From Planococcus halocryophilus (GTDB lineage Bacteria; Bacillota; Bacilli; Bacillales_A; Planococcaceae): a stretch of 64,000 nucleotides of DNA. Location of the stretch: assembly GCF_001687585.2 (NCBI RefSeq), contig NZ_CP016537.2:778001-842000 (forward strand), in the 5' to 3' direction. This document shows positions 36,164 to 45,329 of this stretch, piece after piece; position 1 is the stretch's first letter; every line of letters begins with the position of its first letter. A program made the translations under genes and the position numbers. The notes beneath the pieces were generated by a model. The model was not told the origin of the DNA, did not search any database, and worked only from the letters and a program-made list of their open reading frames with translations.

Positions 36164-37057
36164 ATGGAACAAATTCCTTTAATCGTCACTACAGAGTGGC
36201 TTGAAAAGCGATTAGATGATCCGGATTTATGTATTATTGATGCTACTATTTTTATGGAACTACCTGAAAAGGGAGGACCACCTACCATCTGGTCTGGAAA
36301 GACTTCTTATGGAGAAGGGCATATACCAGGAGCGGTCCACATGGACATTTTAAAGGATTTATCAGATCCACAGTCAGCTCAGCCTTTTACTGTACCACCA
36401 CGCGATTACTTTATTCGCAAAATGACTGAACTTGGCATAGGTGACGATATGTATACCGTTATTTACGACCAAGGAGCTTTAGTGGGAAATCCGATTGTTG
36501 CGGCTTATTGGGCTTCGCGATTAGCTTGGCAAATGCAATACGAAGGATTTGAAAACATCGCGATTTTAGAAGGCGGCTTGCCCAAGTGGAAAAAAGAAAA
36601 CCGACCACTAACAGCAGTGCCAGGAAATTATTCACAAACGAACTTTACGGGAGAGCGGCGCACGGAAATGCTTGCTACGAAAGAAGAAGTAAAGCGGGCA
36701 ATGGAGGACGACAATACCATTCTTATTAACAGCTTGTCACCAGAAGATTTTAGAGGAGAAAGCGATGCGTACGCGAGAAAAGGTCATATTCCGAGTAGTA
36801 AAAATGTCTTTTTCGGCATTCATGCAAATCAGCAGACTAGAGAAATACATGACGAGGCTATGCTACGCAAGCAATTCGAAAAAATAGATGCTTTGAATCC
36901 AAATAAAAAAGTGATTACATACTGCGGTGGAGGACTTGCTGCAACGTGGACCGCTTTAATGCTCAATAAGCTTGGTCAAAAAAATGTGGCTGTATATGAT
37001 GGTTCGTTGAACGAATGGGTGAATGATCCGACTTGTCCACTTGTGACTGAAAGTTAA
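36164..37057 (+). CDS. Tandem-rhodanese sulfurtransferase (SseA-like)
   Basis: A 297-residue protein with two rhodanese domains. The C-terminal one has the active cysteine C254 in T-Y-C-G-G-G-L-A-A-T, the N-terminal one (G-H-I-P-G-A-V-H-M-D) is inactive as usual. The C-G-G-G loop resembles 3-mercaptopyruvate/thiosulfate sulfurtransferases. It would transfer sulfane sulfur to a thiol or cyanide. It is divergent from cysK, which fits a sulfur-metabolism context. ATG follows AAGGAGAGTGTGAC. Confidence 0.87.
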   Translation: MEQIPLIVTTEWLEKRLDDPDLCIIDATIFMELPEKGGPPTIWSGKTSYGEGHIPGAVHMDILKDLSDPQSAQPFTVPPRDYFIRKMTELGIGDDMYTVIYDQGALVGNPIVAAYWASRLAWQMQYEGFENIAILEGGLPKWKKENRPLTAVPGNYSQTNFTGERRTEMLATKEEVKRAMEDDNTILINSLSPEDFRGESDAYARKGHIPSSKNVFFGIHANQQTREIHDEAMLRKQFEKIDALNPNKKVITYCGGGLAATWTALMLNKLGQKNVAVYDGSLNEWVNDPTCPLVTES

Positions 37058-37094
37058 AAAACCGCTTTGCTCCTATAGGCAAGGCGGTTTTTCG
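37056..37094. terminator. Bidirectional terminator
   Basis: Stem AAAACCGCTTTGC/GCAAGGCGGTTTT with a 7- to 8-nt loop, A-run and T-run, between the convergent rhodanese and adenine deaminase genes. Confidence 0.88.
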
Positions 37095-38822
37095 TTATTC
37101 TTTATCAACAGCTACTTGGATATGTTGAAAACTAGCAACATCAAACAAGCCACAGTCCGTTAATTTTAAATGAGGGATCACAGGTAAAGATAAGAATGAC
37201 AATGTTAGAAAGGCATTAAAATGAGTAGGTGCCCCGATTTGTAAAAGGCTATCATCAAGGATTTTTAGTTGTTCGTAAACCATTTCAAACGGTTCTTCTG
37301 ACATTAATCCTGCAATCGCTAAAGGTAAACTCGTTAATATTTTCCCGTCTTGAACAACCACGAGTCCACCATTAATCTGCTGCACTGCTTTAACTGCAGT
37401 TTTAATGTCTTCATCGGAGGTGCCAACAGCGATAATATTATGCGAATCGTGCGCAACCGTAGTCGCAATCGCTCCATTCTTTAAACCAAGTCCATGAACA
37501 ATACCTAAACCGATATTGCCTGTAGCTCGGTGTCGTTCAATCACAGCAATTTTTAAAAGGTCTTTTTCTGTATTTGAAACAAAGAACTCATTCACTTGAG
37601 GAACTTCTAAAACCAAATGCTCCGTGATGAGGTTATTGGGATTGATGCCGATTACATGAGCTTTAGTGCTGTCTCCCATGTGAATATGGAAGCTAGTAGA
37701 GGATATTTCTGCAATGCGAACCGTATCTTGAACGGCTAGCGAGTCACTTTTACTATGAATTGGACCAACATACTTCCCGTTTTGCGCTGCTACTTGTCCA
37801 TTTTTATAAACCGATGAAATGATGAATTTATCTAGACTATCAAGCAATATGAAATCAGCATCGTAACCTGGCGCAATCGCTCCTTTTTGTTGCAAACCAA
37901 AGCATTGAGCCGCATTGAGACTAGCCATGGAAATAGCAGTGATAGGAGAGATACCTCTTTTAATAGCTGTCCGAACATTAAAGTCGATACTGCCTTCTTC
38001 TATTAAATCGTCTAAATGCTTGTCATCTGTACAGAACAAACAGCGATGGGCATTTTGTTCAGTTACACCTTCAAGTAAAGTCTCTAAATTTTTAGCGACA
38101 GAACCTTCACGAAGCATGACGTACATACCGCGTTCAAGGCGTATAAGCATTTCTTCTTTTGTCACGCATTCATGATCAGTTAAAATTCCCGCAGTACCGT
38201 AAACATTGATATCAAGTTCAGTAAGGCCTGCAGCATGCCCATCAATTTGCTGACTCAGCATTAACTTATCGAGCATAGCTTCATCTCCACGAATAACGGA
38301 TGGGAAATCCATCACTTCTGCTAATCCGAGAACATTATCGCGCTGCAAAAAAGGCTCTAAGTCTCGGGCTGTAAGGTGAGCGCCTGCATTTTCAAAAGAA
38401 GTGGACGGTACACACGATGGCAACATAAATTTAATGTCGAGCAATGTTGATTCGGCATCTTTCATCATATATTCGAGACCTGTTGTTCCGCTGACGTTGG
38501 CGATTTCGTGTGGGTCTGTGATGACGGTCGTTACGCCATGTGGCAAAACAACTTGTGAAAACTGTTGCGGCGTGACCATGGACGATTCGATGTGAACATG
38601 TGCATCAATCAAACCAGGGGCAATATATTTTCCAGACGCATCGATTTCTTCGTGGCCTTCATAATGTCCGATGCCAATAATAATGCCATCACTGATTGCT
38701 ACATCACCTGTAGTTAAGGTTTTTGTGAAAACATTGACGATCGAAGCGTTACGTATTACCAAATCGGCTTTTCTTTTGTTATTAGCAGCATCGATTCGGT
38801 TTTTTAGCTGAGTTTTATTCAT
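37095..38822 (-). CDS. ade: Adenine deaminase
   Basis: A 575-residue amidohydrolase. The metal-binding D-A-H-V-H-I-E-S-S-M, D-G-H-A-A-G-L and L-F-C-T-D-D segments are all present, and the C-terminal region includes the adenine deaminase-specific V-A-H-D-S-H-N. It converts adenine to hypoxanthine and ammonia in purine salvage. ATG 38822 follows AAAGGAGTCC; the frame extends to 38870 but without family sequence. Length matches Bacillus Ade (577). Single-gene unit. Confidence 0.93.
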   Translation of the reverse strand: MNKTQLKNRIDAANNKRKADLVIRNASIVNVFTKTLTTGDVAISDGIIIGIGHYEGHEEIDASGKYIAPGLIDAHVHIESSMVTPQQFSQVVLPHGVTTVITDPHEIANVSGTTGLEYMMKDAESTLLDIKFMLPSCVPSTSFENAGAHLTARDLEPFLQRDNVLGLAEVMDFPSVIRGDEAMLDKLMLSQQIDGHAAGLTELDINVYGTAGILTDHECVTKEEMLIRLERGMYVMLREGSVAKNLETLLEGVTEQNAHRCLFCTDDKHLDDLIEEGSIDFNVRTAIKRGISPITAISMASLNAAQCFGLQQKGAIAPGYDADFILLDSLDKFIISSVYKNGQVAAQNGKYVGPIHSKSDSLAVQDTVRIAEISSTSFHIHMGDSTKAHVIGINPNNLITEHLVLEVPQVNEFFVSNTEKDLLKIAVIERHRATGNIGLGIVHGLGLKNGAIATTVAHDSHNIIAVGTSDEDIKTAVKAVQQINGGLVVVQDGKILTSLPLAIAGLMSEEPFEMVYEQLKILDDSLLQIGAPTHFNAFLTLSFLSLPVIPHLKLTDCGLFDVASFQHIQVAVDKE

Positions 38823-39012
38823 ATGGTTAGGACTCCTTTGAGATAGATTTAAAACGTTTAATTTGGGCAAACTGGATGTAAGTCTTTATTTAAGAACTAA
38901 GCTTGGGTTTATTCTACAGGAGATGGATAATTTGCTCTAGCATAATGGGGGATCATTAAATAAGAAGTAAACTTTGGCAAATGGGTACGTGAAGAAAACT
39001 CAATAAAAATAA

Positions 39013-39053
39013 CCACTAGCAGCTTTAAAGAGCGAAAGTAAAGATGCTAGTGG
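39013..39053 (-). terminator. Terminator of the phzF-like gene
   Basis: 15-bp stem with one mismatch (CCACTAGCAGCTTTA/TAAAGATGCTAGTGG), followed on the minus strand by TTATTTTTATTG. Confidence 0.75.
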
Positions 39054-39071
39054 CATATCAATTTATATTAT

Positions 39072-39992
39072 TCATGGAACATAAAGCTCTCCTTGCCCGA
39101 CAACAATCGCAGTGCCTCCAATTTTAACTTTTTCATATTGTTGGTTGTTCTTATTAATCATAATATCGATAAAACTAGGTCTCCCCATTTCAAAACCTTG
39201 CTCACTTCGGATAACATAATTGCCATCAGCTTTTTTATCAATTGCCCCATGTTCTACTAAGAATGCTCCTAGAGGGCCACTAGCAGCCCCTGTTGCTGGG
39301 TCTTCAGAAATACCCATGGCAGGTGCGAACATGCGACAATGAACAGTGGAGTCGTCGTATTCGGTTTCTGTTGTAAAAGTAAATATGTGCTGGCGATCTG
39401 GATTACGACTAAAGTGGCGTTCCCAGACATCTGTTCGAAAATTGATTTCTCTCATCGCGGCGATTGAGCGCAGTGGGACAAATAAGAATGGTAACCCTGA
39501 AGAAACGGTTTGTATCGGAAATCGTGAATCCAATTCTCCTTTTGGCAACGACAGCAAATCTGCAACCAAAGCTTGTCTAGTCAATATTTCTCCGAAAACA
39601 GGAAGCGGTTGAATCATTTCAACTTTGGTGATTTTTTCTTTGTTTAAAAAAACGGTTACAGAGATGTCTCCGTGCTCTTCTTCAAAAACCCATTCATTAA
39701 CTCCGTCTTGTGTGGGCAGCATTTTTAAATAAGCCATAACAAAAGCTGTGCCAATTGTCGGGTGACCCGCAATCGGTAATTCTACTTGAGGTGTGAAAAT
39801 CCGGAGATTGATTTGATTTTGTGGCTTTTTGGGTGAGCAAATAAACGCAGTTTCTGATAAATTAAGTTCATTGGCAATTTGTTGCATGGTTTTTGTTGTT
39901 AAGTTCGAACCGTCATGAAAAACCGCCAGCTGGTTGCCGCCAAAAGATTGAGTCGTAAAAACATCAACTAACGTATATTTTAACGTTTTCAT
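39072..39992 (-). CDS. PhzF-family isomerase
   Basis: A 306-residue diaminopimelate-epimerase-fold protein of the PhzF type: V-F-T-T-Q-S-F-G-G-N-Q-L-A-V-F near the start, the catalytic E in L-S-E-T-A-F, G-H-P-T-I-G-T-A, and E-D-P-A-T-G-A-A-S-G-P-L-G near the end. Only one PhzF is known for phenazine synthesis and no phz genes are nearby, so this is a homolog of unknown substrate. ATG 39992 is chosen since the upstream in-frame ATG overlaps AGGAGG. Confidence 0.87.
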   Translation of the reverse strand: MKTLKYTLVDVFTTQSFGGNQLAVFHDGSNLTTKTMQQIANELNLSETAFICSPKKPQNQINLRIFTPQVELPIAGHPTIGTAFVMAYLKMLPTQDGVNEWVFEEEHGDISVTVFLNKEKITKVEMIQPLPVFGEILTRQALVADLLSLPKGELDSRFPIQTVSSGLPFLFVPLRSIAAMREINFRTDVWERHFSRNPDRQHIFTFTTETEYDDSTVHCRMFAPAMGISEDPATGAASGPLGAFLVEHGAIDKKADGNYVIRSEQGFEMGRPSFIDIMINKNNQQYEKVKIGGTAIVVGQGELYVP

Positions 39993-40136
39993 CTTCATCC
40001 TCCTTTATCTGAAAATTTAGTTTACTTAGTTTCTTTGTATCAGTTAGCTAGTTAAAAGTCCACTACCTTTCATTGCAATCCAGCCAATTTGAGAATAAAG
40101 TAGGGGTATGAAACCAAACAGAAAAGAGGAAAGCAT

Positions 40137-40793
40137 GTGAAAAAACAAATAGTGGTCATTGGATTGGGTCGTTTTGGTAGCAGTGTCTGCAAGGAACTGC
40201 ATAGCCTTGGACATGAAATTATGGCCATCGATACAAATCCAGATAAAGTCGACGCCTTAAGAGAGTATGCTTCTTTTGCAGTAAATGCGGATGCGACAGA
40301 TGGAAATCAGTTGAAATCTTTAGGTGTCCGAAATTTTGAACATGCCATCGTAGCTATTGGAGACGATCTCCAAGCAAGTGTTTTGTGTACATTAATGTTG
40401 AAAGAGCTAGGTTTGCCTAAAGTTTGGGTAAAAGCACGCGATCTACAACATGAGAAAATCCTTCATAAAGTTGGAGCGGATCGCGTGATTCAACCAGAAA
40501 AAGAAATGGGCATTCGCGTTGCTCATCATGTGGACTCTGATAAGATCGTCGATTACATTGATCTTTCTCATGATTACAGTATTATCGAGCTAGTTGCTTC
40601 CGGTAAAATGGCTAATAAAACATTGATAGACATGAATATTCGAAAAGAATTTAATTGTATCGTCTTAGCGATAAAAAAGCAGGAAGAAGTCAATATTGCA
40701 CCTGCCATTGATGACATGGTTGCCCAGGATGATGTGCTGATTGTAATGGGCCATAAAGATGATTTGAAGCGCTTAGAAGAAAAAAGCTTGTAA
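40137..40793 (+). CDS. KtrA/KtrC-type K+ uptake regulatory subunit (RCK protein)
   Basis: A 218-residue cytoplasmic protein: RCK_N with G-L-G-R-F-G-S-S (residues 9-16, NAD(H)/ATP binding) and an acidic residue after the second strand (A-I-D-T-N), then RCK_C (about 135-218). It gates a membrane Ktr potassium channel subunit (KtrB/KtrD), which is not in this window, as is often true for KtrC. Start is GTG, after GAGGAAAGCAT. Ends at a terminator. Confidence 0.88.
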   Translation: MKKQIVVIGLGRFGSSVCKELHSLGHEIMAIDTNPDKVDALREYASFAVNADATDGNQLKSLGVRNFEHAIVAIGDDLQASVLCTLMLKELGLPKVWVKARDLQHEKILHKVGADRVIQPEKEMGIRVAHHVDSDKIVDYIDLSHDYSIIELVASGKMANKTLIDMNIRKEFNCIVLAIKKQEEVNIAPAIDDMVAQDDVLIVMGHKDDLKRLEEKSL

Positions 40794-40832
40794 AAAAAGG
40801 TCCGTAACTTCAGAGTGAGTGGACCTTTTTTG
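40794..40832 (+). terminator. Terminator of the ktr gene
   Basis: AAAAAAGGTCC/GGACCTTTTTT stem with a 17-nt loop and T-run, directly after the stop codon. Confidence 0.78.
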
Positions 40833-40922
40833 AATATGACTGTCGTTTAGTAAAAAAGCTGAGCGGGAATAATAGAAATATGAGATTCATTTAGTGGTTT
40901 GTAAGAGATGGGGGGACTATAG

Positions 40923-41582
40923 ATGAAGTTCCGAATCGAATGGACATATGGAGTTCCAAAAGGAATAGACGCAGTTTTTTCATCTGAAGAAATGCCAGCA
41001 GAAGCGATTATCCAGATAGCGGAAGATTTAGAGCGAACAGGAAGAGTTAAAAAGATTCGCTTTGAGGATCAGTATGATAGCAATTGGACATTAAAAGAAG
41101 TAAAAGCCTATTTAAAGGAAATCGAAACAGAACCACATCAAGTACAAATTTATTTTGATGGGGGTTACGAACGGTCTTCAGGAGATGCAGGGCTAGGTTG
41201 TGTAATTTATTATAAACAAAATGGGAAATCTTACCGACGCAGAGCAAATGCAAAGTTGGGTGAGCTAAGTTCAAATAATGAAGCAGAATATGCTGCTCTC
41301 TATTTTTGCCTTCAAGAATTAGAGTATCTTGAAGTACGGCGACAGTTGGTTTCTTTTATCGGAGACTCGCGGATTGTCATCAACGGAATGGAAGGCGAGT
41401 GGCCAATCATAGAGGATAAGTTAGGTTCGTGGGTGCAGCGAATAAAAGATAAGTTAAATGAACTGGGTATTCAGGATGAATATCAATTAGCACCACGCAA
41501 AGAAAATGCAGAAGCTGATAAACTAGCTACACAAGCGTTAAAGGGGATTTCAATTGCGGCAACAAGTGAAATACTAGATTGA
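40923..41582 (+). CDS. RNase HI-like protein (reverse transcriptase-like family)
   Basis: A 219-residue protein: an N-terminal ~70-residue domain, then an RNase H fold with D79 (F-D-G-G), E122 in N-N-E-A-E-Y-A-A-L, D148 (G-D-S-R-I-V) and a final D near residue 203 (E-A-D-K-L-A), i.e. the complete DEDD set. It resembles the Bacillus YpeP-type family of extra RNase H proteins. Cleavage of RNA in RNA/DNA hybrids is the expected activity. ATG follows GGGGGACTATAG. Confidence 0.83.
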   Translation: MKFRIEWTYGVPKGIDAVFSSEEMPAEAIIQIAEDLERTGRVKKIRFEDQYDSNWTLKEVKAYLKEIETEPHQVQIYFDGGYERSSGDAGLGCVIYYKQNGKSYRRRANAKLGELSSNNEAEYAALYFCLQELEYLEVRRQLVSFIGDSRIVINGMEGEWPIIEDKLGSWVQRIKDKLNELGIQDEYQLAPRKENAEADKLATQALKGISIAATSEILD

Positions 41583-41595
41583 GTCGAATTTTGAT

Positions 41596-41630
41596 CGGAC
41601 GGAGTCAAATATTCCGTTCGTTTTTTTTGC
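41596..41630 (+). terminator. Terminator of the RNase H-like gene
   Basis: Eight-bp stem CGGACGGA/TCCGTTCG with one G-U pair, followed by eight Ts. Confidence 0.78.
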
Positions 41631-41790
41631 GCAAAAAATTGTTGAATTATCATATTATATACATTTAATTGGTACTTATTTATCAAAAACAGAATATTCA
41701 GATATATGTATTGCGAAAATATGTGAATTAGGTTATAAATAGATTGTACAATAATTTTGCAAAAACTATACAAGAAAAGGAGAGGAAAAA

Positions 41791-42591
41791 ATGAAGAAAG
41801 TGTTATTTTCATTCTCAGTCGCTATGGTCCTTGTATTTTCATTGCTTGCCTCTGGAGTTCTGGCAGATAGTCATATGGCTAAAGTTAGAGTAGTTCATGC
41901 TTCTCCAGATGCACCTGCTGTCGATGTATATGTCAATGGAGATTTAACGTTAGAAGAGGTTCCTTTTAAAGCAGACTCGGGTTATTTGGATGTACCTGCT
42001 GGAACACATGATGTAGAAGTTTTTGCAAGTGGATCAGAATATGCTGCGGGTGAAGGTGTATTGCAGGCAGATCTTACTGTAGAAGCCGGAAAAGCATATA
42101 CAGTTGTTGCTGCAAACCTTCTGGAATCAATTGAATTTGTGGTTGCTGAAGATTCAATGGAAGTCCCAGATGGAAAAACAAAAGTCCGCGTTGGACATTT
42201 GTCACCAGATGCACCAGCGGTTGATGTTGGTGTTATCGGTGGAGACGCTTTGTTTAGTGGAGCAGAATTTCCAGGAATAACGGATTATGCAGAATTGGAT
42301 CCAGGCACGTACGATTTGGAAATTCGTCTACCAGATGGCACACAAGTATTGCCGCTAGAAGGAACTGAATTAGCTGCAAACACTGTTTATAGTGTCTTTG
42401 CAGTAAATACAGTGGATTCATTGGAAGTGATTGCGCTGGTTGATTATGAAGCGGCGGGATCACCAGATGGTATGCCGACTACGGGTCTTGGGACGCCTGA
42501 TCAATCTCAAGTCAAGTGGTTATTGGTAGGAGGCGCATTGGTTCTTATTGGAGCTAGTAGCTTAGTGTGGAGAAAACGATTTCAACAGTAA
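41791..42591 (+). CDS. DUF4397 surface protein with C-terminal sortase signal
   Basis: A 266-residue secreted protein. A signal peptide ends near V-L-A-D-S; two DUF4397 repeats follow (each begins K-V-R-V-x-H-x-S-P-D-A-P-A-V-D-V, at about residues 30 and 131). The C-terminus has M-P-T-T-G (from residue 228), a hydrophobic span and R-K-R-F-Q-Q, the layout of a sortase cell-wall sorting signal with M in place of the usual L. It is probably anchored by the sortase encoded next. Composition is acidic. ATG follows AAAAGGAGAGG. Ligand unknown. Confidence 0.83.
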   Translation: MKKVLFSFSVAMVLVFSLLASGVLADSHMAKVRVVHASPDAPAVDVYVNGDLTLEEVPFKADSGYLDVPAGTHDVEVFASGSEYAAGEGVLQADLTVEAGKAYTVVAANLLESIEFVVAEDSMEVPDGKTKVRVGHLSPDAPAVDVGVIGGDALFSGAEFPGITDYAELDPGTYDLEIRLPDGTQVLPLEGTELAANTVYSVFAVNTVDSLEVIALVDYEAAGSPDGMPTTGLGTPDQSQVKWLLVGGALVLIGASSLVWRKRFQQ

Positions 42592-42613
42592 GCTTTGGAT
42601 TGTCTTTTCACTT

Positions 42614-43201
42614 TTGTTGTTAGCAGGCTGTCATCAATCGGTCGATGAAGTAAGCGTTCGATCCGAAAATGTGGGATTTGCACTAGATGAGCCTGTCTCA
42701 TTACGTGTCCCACAAACAGCTTCGGCGGAAAACCCGATCAATGGATTAAAACGAACGGGCATTAAGCCGAGCTCCTTAACAATTCCAGCGATTGATGTTG
42801 AAGCGCAAGTCCAACATCTTGGTGTTACAGAAAACGGTGAAATGGCAGTTCCGAATAATATTGAAGACGTTAGTTGGTTTTCCCCAGGGTACGAGCCGGG
42901 AGAAAATGGTCGATCAGTTATAGCTGGTCACGTAGATGGTGTTGATGGACCAGCTATTTTCTGGGATCTTGCTAAGCTCCAGCCAGGTGACGAGGTTGTA
43001 ATACAAGGAGAAGAGAAAACCTTGACTTTCAAAATCCACACGATGGAATCTGTTCCCCTGGACTTGGCAGATGTGACTAAAGTATTCGGTTATACTTCTT
43101 CTCCAGAATTAGTAATGATTACTTGTTCAGGAACGTACGATTTTGAGCGGGGGACAAGAGAAGAACGATTAATTGTCTATGCAAGCCTAATAGAAGAGTA
43201 A
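42614..43201 (+). CDS. Class F-type sortase, probably membrane-anchored
   Basis: A class F-like sortase domain: H106 in A-G-H-V-D, C171 in I-T-C-S-G-T-Y-D and R185 in T-R-E-E-R-L-I-V form the catalytic triad (numbering from TTG 42614). This transpeptidase likely cleaves the M-P-T-T-G signal of the DUF4397 protein encoded 22 nt upstream. The start is problematic: codons before 42614 stay in frame to 42566 and would encode K-L-W-I-V-F-S-L-L-L-L-A-G-C, an apt membrane/lipoprotein signal, yet contain no ATG, GTG or TTG. A GTG at 42567 in another frame would need a one-base shift. Confidence 0.83.
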   Translation: MLLAGCHQSVDEVSVRSENVGFALDEPVSLRVPQTASAENPINGLKRTGIKPSSLTIPAIDVEAQVQHLGVTENGEMAVPNNIEDVSWFSPGYEPGENGRSVIAGHVDGVDGPAIFWDLAKLQPGDEVVIQGEEKTLTFKIHTMESVPLDLADVTKVFGYTSSPELVMITCSGTYDFERGTREERLIVYASLIEE

Positions 43202-43205
43202 ATAG

Positions 43206-43248
43206 AAAAACGTTGCAATGTGCCCGCAGGCACATTGCAACGTTTTTC
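43206..43248 (+). terminator. Strong terminator after the sortase gene
   Basis: Perfect 19-bp stem (43206-43224 with 43229-43247), A-run and T-run. Confidence 0.93.
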
Positions 43249-43385
43249 TTTTGTTAACAGGAGGCAACTTTTCTATAACGGATAACGTTTTATAGTAATT
43301 GAACATAAGAAGAGCAATTGTAAAAGAAATTAGTGTGGCCATACATTTAGAGCTTAATTTACTATAGAAAGTAGGAGAAGGGTTT

Positions 43386-44213
43386 ATGGAATGGTTTGAT
43401 TTGTTTAAAGCGATAATCTTAGGATTTGTGGAAGGTATGACGGAATTTGCACCTGTTTCTTCTACTGGCCATTTAATCATCGTCGATGACATGTGGTTAA
43501 AATCACAGGAGTTTTTAGGTAAATACCCTGCAAATACGTTTAAAATTGTTATTCAGCTCGGCTCTATACTGGCGGTTGTCGTCGTATTTTGGAAACGTTT
43601 ATTTAGTTTAGTTGGCCTCTATAAAATGGAAGGTCAACAAGAAAGTACACGATTTAATTTATTGCACGTTGTTATAGGGATGTTGCCTGCAGTGGTTTTA
43701 GGATTTGCTTTCAAAGATTTGATTGACGACCATTTGTTTGGTGTGGAAACGGTAATTTATGCATTGGTTGCCGGTGCGATTTTGATGATTGTTGCTGACA
43801 AGTTCGGGCCTAAAAAGCCTACTGTAAACTCATTAGATGAAATTACATATGTTCAAGCATTGAAAATTGGTTTTGTGCAATGTCTTTCATTATGGCCAGG
43901 TTTTTCTCGTTCTGGTGCCACCATTTCAGGGGGCGTATTGTTTGGGCTAAATCATAGGGTAGCGGCAGACTTCACGTTTATCATGGCAGTTCCGATTATG
44001 TTTGGCGCGAGTCTTGTGTCGGTATTGAAAAATTGGGATACGTTATCGATGGACTATTTATCATTTTATATAGTCGGCTTTATCTCGGCTTTTGTTTTTG
44101 CGCTAATTTCTATCCGTTTCTTCTTGAAATTGATTTCACGTATTAAGCTAATGCCATTTGCGATTTACCGACTTGTATTAGCGGCTATTTTAGCTATCAT
44201 TGTTTTTCTATAA
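43386..44213 (+). CDS. uppP: Undecaprenyl-diphosphatase (UppP/BacA)
   Basis: A 275-residue membrane protein with about eight hydrophobic segments. E-G-M-T-E-F-A-P-V-S-S-T-G-H (residues 17-30) and P-G-F-S-R-S-G-A-T-I-S-G-G contain the catalytic Glu, Ser, His and Arg of the family. It dephosphorylates undecaprenyl diphosphate, recycling the lipid carrier for wall synthesis and giving bacitracin tolerance. ATG follows GGAGAAGGGTTT. Single gene between two units. Confidence 0.92.
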   Translation: MEWFDLFKAIILGFVEGMTEFAPVSSTGHLIIVDDMWLKSQEFLGKYPANTFKIVIQLGSILAVVVVFWKRLFSLVGLYKMEGQQESTRFNLLHVVIGMLPAVVLGFAFKDLIDDHLFGVETVIYALVAGAILMIVADKFGPKKPTVNSLDEITYVQALKIGFVQCLSLWPGFSRSGATISGGVLFGLNHRVAADFTFIMAVPIMFGASLVSVLKNWDTLSMDYLSFYIVGFISAFVFALISIRFFLKLISRIKLMPFAIYRLVLAAILAIIVFL

Positions 44214-44254
44214 TCATGTTCGAGAGTTTCCTTTTTGGAAGCTCTTTTTGTCTG

Positions 44255-45136
44255 TCATACTTTTGGTAACTTTTCTACTAACGAGATAAATTCGCGTGAA
44301 ACGTAGGAGACGTAACGATTTTTGGCCATAATAATCCCTAGTCTCCAAGGAAACGTGTGAGTCAAGGATATCATTTTAAACGGTCCATCTTTCACGCGGT
44401 CGCAAATCAATTTCGGCATCAATGTAACACCTAAGTTTTTTTCAACCATGCCGACGATAAAATCCCATTGTGAACTTTCATATGCAATTTTCGGCGTGAA
44501 CCCTTCACTGACACAAAATTCGATTGTTCGGCTGTTTAATGTAAATTCCTTACTGAGAAGCAAGAACGGATCGTCTTTAAATTCGATTAAATCAATCATG
44601 TCATGATGAGCAAGGGGATGCGATTCGTGAACCAGTAATTTAATTTCTTGATCGACAAACGGAACTACATCAAATTTCTCTTTATCAACGGGCAGCATGA
44701 CAAAGCCTAAGTCAACATCCCCTTCGTATACTTTTCGTTCAACAGTTTTTGCGCCATCTTCTGCTAGTATAATGGAGACTTCTGGATAGGAACGCTGAAA
44801 TTCAGCAATAATAGTTGGAAAGAACAAGGTGCTGATGACTGGAGGAAGTCCAATCTTTATTTTGCCCTTCTTTAAATTCATCACATCATAAAGAGAAGTT
44901 GATAAATCATCTAGACTATGGATAATTTTTTGTGCCTGCTCATAAACAACTGCACCAGCATCAGTCAGCCCGATTTGACGGGAAGAGCGATCAAACAACA
45001 CGACTTCCATTTCATCTTCTAAATTTCTCACCATCTTACTTAAAGTGGGTTGTGTCACATGGAGTGCAAGCGCGGCTTTTGTAAAACTTTTATGTTTAGC
45101 AACTGCAACAAAGTAAGTTAATTGTCGGATGTCCAT
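44255..45136 (-). CDS. LysR-family regulator
   Basis: A 293-residue LTTR: N-terminal winged HTH (D-I-R-Q-L-T-Y-F-V-A-V-A, then T-Q-P-T-L-S-K) and a co-inducer-binding domain from about residue 90. It is divergent from the GntP permease and hydroxybutyrate dehydrogenase genes, and an inverted-repeat candidate operator lies between, so it likely controls them. Sequence style is close to the CidR/YwbI group. Effector not deducible. ATG follows AGAGG. Confidence 0.85.
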   Translation of the reverse strand: MDIRQLTYFVAVAKHKSFTKAALALHVTQPTLSKMVRNLEDEMEVVLFDRSSRQIGLTDAGAVVYEQAQKIIHSLDDLSTSLYDVMNLKKGKIKIGLPPVISTLFFPTIIAEFQRSYPEVSIILAEDGAKTVERKVYEGDVDLGFVMLPVDKEKFDVVPFVDQEIKLLVHESHPLAHHDMIDLIEFKDDPFLLLSKEFTLNSRTIEFCVSEGFTPKIAYESSQWDFIVGMVEKNLGVTLMPKLICDRVKDGPFKMISLTHTFPWRLGIIMAKNRYVSYVSREFISLVEKLPKV

Positions 45137-45153
45137 AATAAACCTCTTTCTTT

Positions 45154-45185
45154 CTATAACTATTTGTTATAGAACTTATAGTTAT
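45154..45185. promoter_or_regulatory. Candidate LysR-type operator between divergent genes
   Basis: CTATAAC (45154-45160) and GTTATAG (45166-45172) form a perfect 7-bp inverted repeat with the LTTR-style T-N11-A arrangement; a further ATAGTTAT half-site ends at 45185. It sits 18 nt upstream of the lysR start. Confidence 0.55.
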
Positions 45186-45279
45186 TATTCATTTTACCTA
45201 TTCTTTTTGTAGTTGTACAATAATGAAAGCAAACAGGACTAAATATTTAGAAAATTGGACGGCTCTTCTAAAGAAAATA

Positions 45280-45293
45280 AGTAAGCGTTTTCA
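45280..45293 (+). promoter_or_regulatory. Candidate CcpA (cre) site
   Basis: AGTAAGCGTTTTCA matches the cre consensus TGNAANCGNTNNCA except for the first T. It lies about 37 nt upstream of the GntP permease start, where binding would repress transcription under good carbon supply. Confidence 0.55.
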
Positions 45294-45329
45294 AAAGAAT
45301 GCCATTAGAAGAAAAAAGGAGGATTTTAA

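Noticed and set aside
39072..39992. Phenazine biosynthesis
   Set aside because: Only a PhzF-like protein is present; no other phz genes lie nearby, and PhzF homologs are common in non-producers.
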